Assembly: GCF_900142665.1 (NCBI RefSeq)
Contig: NZ_FRBR01000001.1
Location: forward strand, 744,001-808,000
DNA: 64,000 nucleotides
Direction of reading: 5' to 3'
Source of the DNA: Roseovarius pacificus
GTDB taxonomy: Bacteria; Pseudomonadota; Alphaproteobacteria; Rhodobacterales; Rhodobacteraceae
In this document: in pieces, positions 60,037 through 64,000 of the stretch
How positions within the stretch are numbered: the first letter of the stretch is position 1
Layout of the letters: each line of letters begins with the position of its first letter
Notes under the pieces: generated by a model
The model's input: only the letters and a program-made list of their open reading frames with translations
What the model was told of the DNA's origin: nothing
Databases searched by the model: none
Position numbers and translations under genes: made by a program

Positions 60037-60798
60037 ATGTCTAAATACGAACACGATATCCTGAGTACGGTGAACTTGCGCGGCACGGTTTCGGTCACGG
60101 AGCTGGCGCAGATTCTCGATGTGTCGGATCAAACGATCCGGCGCATCGTCAAGCCATTGGTCGAGCTTGGAAAAGTCCGCAAGGTGCACGGGGCGCTGGT
60201 CAGCACGCAAAATGTGATGGACCCGCCTTTCCTGGCCCGCATGAACGAGAACCGTTCGAAAAAGGTGGCAATCGCCAACAGGGTGGCACAACTCATCACC
60301 GATGGCGGATCAGTCATGATCGACACCGGGTCGACCTCCGCTTTCGTGGCGCAGGCCCTGGCCAACCGGAAAAACCTCACCGTGATCACCAATTCGGCCT
60401 ATATCGCAAGCAAACTCGCGATGATCGAAGGGAACCGGGTGTTCATGGCCGGTACACAATTGCGCAACCATGACGGCGCCGCCTTTGATCGTGCCGCCTT
60501 CGAGGTCATCGCCAGCGCATCCGTCGAGATATCGATCATTTCCGCATCTTCGGTGCATCCCAAACGCGGATTTCTGGCGTTCGACCAATGCGAGGTGGAT
60601 ATCGCCCAGGCGATGATGGAAGTCTCTGCCCGAACCGTCATGGCGGTCGATTGCACGAAATTCAAGGAAACCGGAACAAAAGCGTCATTGCGCATGCCGC
60701 CTCTCAGACCGCAGGACATCGTTGTTTGCGACTCGCGCCCTGCCGAAAGATTCGACGATCTGCTGAACGCACAGGAATTTATTTCTGCTGATACATAA
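60037..60798 (+). CDS. DeoR-family regulator 2
   Basis: The protein is 253 aa. The HTH is at about 15-60 (GTVSVTELAQILDVSDQTIRRIVKPLVELGKVRKVHGA). The sensor domain has VMIDTGSTSAFVAQAL, LTVITNSAYIASKLA and FMAGTQLRNHDGAAF, parallel to DeoR 1. The phosphate-binding GSTS/TNS loops are kept. No clear Shine-Dalgarno precedes the ATG, so it may be poorly or leaderlessly translated. It diverges from the second FAD-GcvT gene and precedes the PotD-like importer by ~210 bases. Confidence 0.9.
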   Translation: MSKYEHDILSTVNLRGTVSVTELAQILDVSDQTIRRIVKPLVELGKVRKVHGALVSTQNVMDPPFLARMNENRSKKVAIANRVAQLITDGGSVMIDTGSTSAFVAQALANRKNLTVITNSAYIASKLAMIEGNRVFMAGTQLRNHDGAAFDRAAFEVIASASVEISIISASSVHPKRGFLAFDQCEVDIAQAMMEVSARTVMAVDCTKFKETGTKASLRMPPLRPQDIVVCDSRPAERFDDLLNAQEFISADT

Positions 60799-60910
60799 GG
60801 ATAGGCGGCATGCCCATCGTAAATCCGGAGTCTGCATATCGTGACAGCGGCACCGGTTTGCGGGAAGCCCCTGACATCTCAGGCCGATCCAGCAAAGACC
60901 GCGCCACCGG

Positions 60911-60940
60911 TTCCAAGTGTCATCTAGGTTTTACTTGGAA
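60911..60940. repeat. Inverted repeat upstream of the PotD-like gene
   Basis: TTCCAAGT (60911-60918) and ACTTGGAA (60933-60940) are perfect arms around 14 bases, ~70 bases before the next ATG. GGTCCA (60944) and TGGACC (60970) form a second, wider pair. Either could be an operator. Confidence 0.4.
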
Positions 60941-61009
60941 AGCGGTCCATTCCTGCACTAACAATAAATTGGACCATTCGGACAAATCCGTTCAAGACAG
61001 GGAAGTCTC

Positions 61010-62083
61010 ATGAAAACCTACGCTACACAGTTGAAATACGCTGCCGTCATCACCGGTGCTTTTGCGCTTGCCGCCCCCGCCAATGCGGACACGCTGCGCC
61101 TTCTGACATGGGGCGGCTATGCGCCCGAGAATGTCATCGAGAAATTCGAGGCGGAAACAGGCCACACCGTCGAGGTGACGCTGTCCAACAACGAGGAAAT
61201 GATCGCCAAGCTGCGCGCCACCGGCGGCGGCGGCTTCGACCTGGCCCAGCCCAGCCAGGACCGCATCGCCGGGCCGCAGGCCGAATTCGGCATCTACAAA
61301 CCCATCGACCTGTCCAAGATCGACGAGTCGCAGTTCATCCCCTCGATGCTGATGGCCACCAAGGCCAACACCACCGTTGGCGATGAAATCTATGGCGTGC
61401 CGCATGTCTGGGGGACTTCCGGGCTGGTTCTGGACACCGCCAAGGCCGGCATGGTCAAGGATTACACCGATCTCTGCGCACCCGAGGTGTCGGGCAATGT
61501 CTCCTATCGCCTGCGCCGCCCGACGCTGATCGGGTTCGCCTTCGCGATGGGGATGGACCCCTTCGCCGCCTATGGTGACGAACAGGCCTACACCGAGATG
61601 ATGGAAGAGGTCGAAGCCAAGCTGAAGGACTGCAAGCCCAATGTCAAAGCCTACTGGAGCGGCGGTGACGAGTTGATGAACCTGCTGCGCTCGGGTGAAG
61701 TCGTGGCCGCGATGGCATGGGACACCGGCGGCTGGAAGCTGAACGATGACAATGCCGACATCACCTTTGTCGCGCCCGCATCCGGTGCGCTTGGCTGGAT
61801 CGACACCTTCGTCCTGCCCGCCAAGGGCCGCGCGGACGATGCCGCCTATGACTGGATCAACTTCGTGATGCAGCCCGAGGTTTCCGCCATGATCACCGAT
61901 TCCGTCGGCAACTTCACCGCCTCGCAGGGCGCCGATGAATATGTTTCGGACGCCCTGAAAGCCAAATATCAGGCCAGTTTCCCGCCCGAAGCCGTGGACA
62001 ACATCAAGTGGTACCCGCCGGTTCCCGCCGGGCTTGAGGTGATCGAAGGCGCTGTACTGGATCGCGTCAAGGCCGCCAACTGA
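61010..62083 (+). CDS. Polyamine-type ABC substrate-binding protein (PotD/PotF family)
   Basis: The protein is 357 aa with signal peptide MKTYATQLKYAAVITGAFALAAPANA. LRLLTWGGYAPENVIEKFEAETGHTVEVTLSNNEEMIAKLRATGGGGFDLAQPSQDRI and VGDEIYGVPHVWGTSGLVLDT are typical of spermidine/putrescine-type receptors. Close homologues also bind other amines, so the ligand may be a methylated amine in this setting. It is first of potD-A-B, and a strong hairpin follows it. Confidence 0.9.
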   Translation: MKTYATQLKYAAVITGAFALAAPANADTLRLLTWGGYAPENVIEKFEAETGHTVEVTLSNNEEMIAKLRATGGGGFDLAQPSQDRIAGPQAEFGIYKPIDLSKIDESQFIPSMLMATKANTTVGDEIYGVPHVWGTSGLVLDTAKAGMVKDYTDLCAPEVSGNVSYRLRRPTLIGFAFAMGMDPFAAYGDEQAYTEMMEEVEAKLKDCKPNVKAYWSGGDELMNLLRSGEVVAAMAWDTGGWKLNDDNADITFVAPASGALGWIDTFVLPAKGRADDAAYDWINFVMQPEVSAMITDSVGNFTASQGADEYVSDALKAKYQASFPPEAVDNIKWYPPVPAGLEVIEGAVLDRVKAAN

Positions 62084-62099
62084 GACCACACATACTCTG

Positions 62100-62130
62100 A
62101 AAGCCCCCGTTCAACCGGCGGGGGCTTTTT
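62100..62130 (+). terminator. Intrinsic-type hairpin after the PotD-like gene
   Basis: AAAGCCCCCG (62100-62109) pairs with CGGGGGCTTT (62119-62128) around nine bases, followed by further T. It is likely a partial terminator that keeps binding-protein mRNA in excess of the ATPase and permease. Confidence 0.85.
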
Positions 62131-62154
62131 GCTTTGCAAGGACAACGATACCCC

Positions 62155-63258
62155 ATGACGGCACCTGATCTTGAATGTACTCACCTGACCAAGCGTTTCG
62201 GCGACACCACCGCCGTTCAGGATGTCAGCTTCGAGGTGCCACCGGGTTCTTTCTTCTCGATCCTCGGGCCGTCGGGCTGCGGCAAGACAACGATCATGCG
62301 CATGATCGCCGGGTTTCTCGCCCCCACCAGTGGGGATATCCGCATCAAAGGCCGTTCGGTACTGGATGTCGCCCCCAACAAGCGGCCGGTGAACATGGTG
62401 TTCCAGCATCTTGCGCTGTTCCCGATGATGAACATTGCCGAAAACATCGGCTACGGACTGCGCCGCAAGGGCCTGCCCAAGGCCGAAATCACCCGCAAGG
62501 TGGGCGAAGTACTGGAACGCATCGGCCTGCCCGATATCGGCGCGCGCAAGGTGGATGAACTATCGGGCGGGCAGAAACAGCGCGTGGCCATTGCCCGCTG
62601 CATGGTTCTGGAACCCGATGTGCTGCTGCTGGACGAACCGCTTGGCGCGCTGGACCTGAAACTGCGCGAGCATATGAAAATCGAACTCAAGGCATTGCAG
62701 GCGGCGTTCGATACGACATTCGTCTATATCACCCACGACCAGAGCGAGGCGCTGGTCATGTCCGACAACATCGCCGTGATGAATGCCGGGCAGTTCGAAC
62801 AGGTCGGCAGTGCGCGCGATCTGTATTATCGCCCGGAAACGGCCTTTGTCGCCGGGTTCGTGGGCGACAGCAACCGCTGGCGCGGACAGGTCATGGGCGT
62901 GTCCGGCGACACGTTGCAATTGCGCAGCGAAAACGGCCTCGAGTTGCGCGGCTCCTGTCACGGGCGTCGCCTGGCCCGGAACGATACCGCCGAAATCTTC
63001 GTCCGCCCCGAGGCGATCCGCCTTGGCCACAGCGCACAGGACGTTTCGCATTTCGACAACCGCCTGTCCGGCGAGGTCACCAGCCTGCTGTTCAACGGCG
63101 CGGCCAGCCGTATCCTGATGCGCCCCGAGAGCGGCGGCGAGGAAATCGAGGTCACATTGCCCCAGTCGGGCGAGTTTGCCCATCTCGACCGCGGCGCACA
63201 GGTGCATATCGGCTGGTCCAGCGATCAGGGAAGCTGCTTTGCGGCGGGGACGGCCTGA
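62155..63258 (+). CDS. potA: Polyamine-type ABC ATP-binding protein (PotA family)
   Basis: The protein is 367 aa from ATG 62155. Walker A is GPSGCGKTT (38-46), then NMVFQHLALFPMMNIAENIGYGLRRKGL, signature LSGGQKQRVAIARCMVLEP, Walker B LLLDEPLGALD and ITHDQSEALVMSD, with a C-terminal TOBE domain (RWRGQVMGVSGDTLQLRSENG). It energises the importer whose binding protein is upstream; its stop overlaps the permease start (TGATG). Confidence 0.93.
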   Translation: MTAPDLECTHLTKRFGDTTAVQDVSFEVPPGSFFSILGPSGCGKTTIMRMIAGFLAPTSGDIRIKGRSVLDVAPNKRPVNMVFQHLALFPMMNIAENIGYGLRRKGLPKAEITRKVGEVLERIGLPDIGARKVDELSGGQKQRVAIARCMVLEPDVLLLDEPLGALDLKLREHMKIELKALQAAFDTTFVYITHDQSEALVMSDNIAVMNAGQFEQVGSARDLYYRPETAFVAGFVGDSNRWRGQVMGVSGDTLQLRSENGLELRGSCHGRRLARNDTAEIFVRPEAIRLGHSAQDVSHFDNRLSGEVTSLLFNGAASRILMRPESGGEEIEVTLPQSGEFAHLDRGAQVHIGWSSDQGSCFAAGTA

Positions 63259-64000
63259 TGCAGGCCGCGCATCGTCTGGGCTTCGTGCTGCTGCTGACGC
63301 CATTGGTTCTGTGGCTCGCGCTGTTGATCATCATCCCCCATATCGACATGTTCTTCGTGTCGCTGCGCGAACGGGTCGGCGTCGGGGAATACGAAACCAG
63401 CCTCGCCAACTACCGCACCTTCCTTGAAGAACCGCTGTACCTGATGACCTTCGCACGCACGGCGGTCATGTCGGTGCTGGCGACGGCGCTCACTTTGCTG
63501 ATCGGGTTTCCCGTGGCCTATTACATCGCCAAGATCGCGCGAGGGCGGGTCCGCTCGGCGCTGTTCCTGCTGTGCCTCGTGCCGTTCTGGGTGTCCGAAC
63601 TGGTGCGCACCTTCGGATGGATGATCCTGCTGCGCGAAACCGGGGTGTTCTCGTCGTTGCTGCAATGGGCCGGCCTGGCACAAGGCCCGGTCGAAATGCT
63701 CTATAACGATGCCGCGATCATGGTCGGGCTGGTTTATACCTCGATGTTGTTCATGGTGGTGCCGCTGGTGACGACGCTGGACAGCCTCGATGATGCGGTG
63801 ATCGAAGCCGGGTACGACCTTGGCGGATCGGGGCCCTCGATCCTGCGCGAAATCGTGATCCCCCATGCCATGCCCGGCATCGTTTCAGGCTCGATCGTGG
63901 TGTTCATGCTGTCGCTCGGCAACTACCTCACGCCGATCATGCTGGGCGGCAAGGACAGCCTGTGGTTCACCGAACTGATCTATTCGCAGTTCATCGTCCG
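63258..64000 (+). CDS. potB: Polyamine-type ABC permease (PotB family), 3' end outside window
   Basis: The gene begins with the ATG at 63258, overlapping the ATPase stop by one base, and runs off the right edge after ~247 codons. The visible part has an N-terminal helix (LGFVLLLTPLVLWLALLIIIPHIDMFFVSLRERV) and further helices (TALTLLIGFPVAYYIAKIARG, VPFWVSELVRTFGWMILLRETG). The EAA motif region is VIEAGYDLGGSGPSILREIVIPHAMPGIVSGSIVVFMLSLGNYLTPIMLGG. It is the first of the two usual permeases; PotC should follow. Confidence 0.93.
   Translation, partial: MQAAHRLGFVLLLTPLVLWLALLIIIPHIDMFFVSLRERVGVGEYETSLANYRTFLEEPLYLMTFARTAVMSVLATALTLLIGFPVAYYIAKIARGRVRSALFLLCLVPFWVSELVRTFGWMILLRETGVFSSLLQWAGLAQGPVEMLYNDAAIMVGLVYTSMLFMVVPLVTTLDSLDDAVIEAGYDLGGSGPSILREIVIPHAMPGIVSGSIVVFMLSLGNYLTPIMLGGKDSLWFTELIYSQFIV

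Noticed and set aside
60810..61013. A 67-codon frame starting ATG after AAGGATAGG, between DeoR 2 and potD
   Set aside because: It has a passable ribosome site but overlaps the potD start, has no family resemblance and covers two inverted repeats, so a regulatory region is more likely.
1..64000. tRNA, rRNA, CRISPR, insertion sequence, prophage or toxin-antitoxin features
   Set aside because: I looked for cloverleaf-like patterns, regular spaced repeats, transposase or integrase motifs and small paired genes and found none I could support by eye.

Overview
The window reads as a GC-rich chromosomal segment of an alphaproteobacterium, most likely a Rhodobacterales (Roseobacter-type) marine or soil heterotroph. 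The basis is the gene content: TTT, TRAP, Liv-type, ProU-type, Pot-type and Fec-type importers packed with CoA-thioester catabolism, one-carbon demethylases, and many IclR, GntR, DeoR and AraC regulators. The taxonomic call is inference from gene families. I saw no rRNA, tRNA, transposase, integrase, CRISPR array or phage gene.

Layout. (1) 1-5190, minus strand: an operon led by an IclR regulator with an acyl-CoA ligase, a short citrate-synthase-fold (citryl-CoA lyase-like) protein, an SDR, and tctC-tctB running off the left edge. (2) 5495-14553, minus: a tightly packed seven-gene operon, hyuA-hyuB-aminotransferase-aminotransferase-pcaI-pcaJ-pcaF. It looks like ATP-dependent lactam or cyclic-amide opening, transamination and 3-oxoadipate-type thiolysis. 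An IclR gene (14732-15502) diverges from it, and a TRAP transporter (15553-18459) lies beyond. A near-identical palindrome sits in the hyuA and dctP promoter regions. (3) 18824-24996, plus: three secreted proteins of unknown function, co-transcribed. (4) 25265-31252: a TonB receptor, a DUF2218 protein and a four-gene siderophore ABC importer. (5) 31592-41627, plus: an accessory rpoN with its own -24/-12 promoter, a second pcaF, then a second -24/-12 promoter before a Liv-type ABC operon that continues into a CaiB-type CoA-transferase and a quinone oxidoreductase. (6) 41656-45707, minus: a five-gene GntR-led operon (PcaC-like decarboxylase, 3-hydroxyisobutyrate dehydrogenase-like, alpha/beta hydrolase, metallo-beta-lactamase) with a perfect 19-bp operator palindrome inside its promoter. 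(7) 45990-64000: a methylamine or betaine region with a GlxA/GbdR-type AraC regulator, two FAD-GcvT demethylating dehydrogenases each paired with a choline-kinase-like protein, a ProVWX-type importer, two DeoR regulators, an inositol-monophosphatase-family protein and a PotDAB-type importer running off the right edge.

The strongest regulatory signals are the two matched -24/-12 promoters (31499 and 34638) near the rpoN gene, the shared IclR-type palindrome (14598 and 18488), and the shared DeoR half-site layout TCAACA-N15-TGTTGA (54731 and 59943). Each ties a local regulator to specific operons. The best candidates for undescribed biology are the lactam-like operon with its TRAP importer, the duplicated kinase plus FAD-GcvT modules under DeoR control, and the secreted three-gene cluster.
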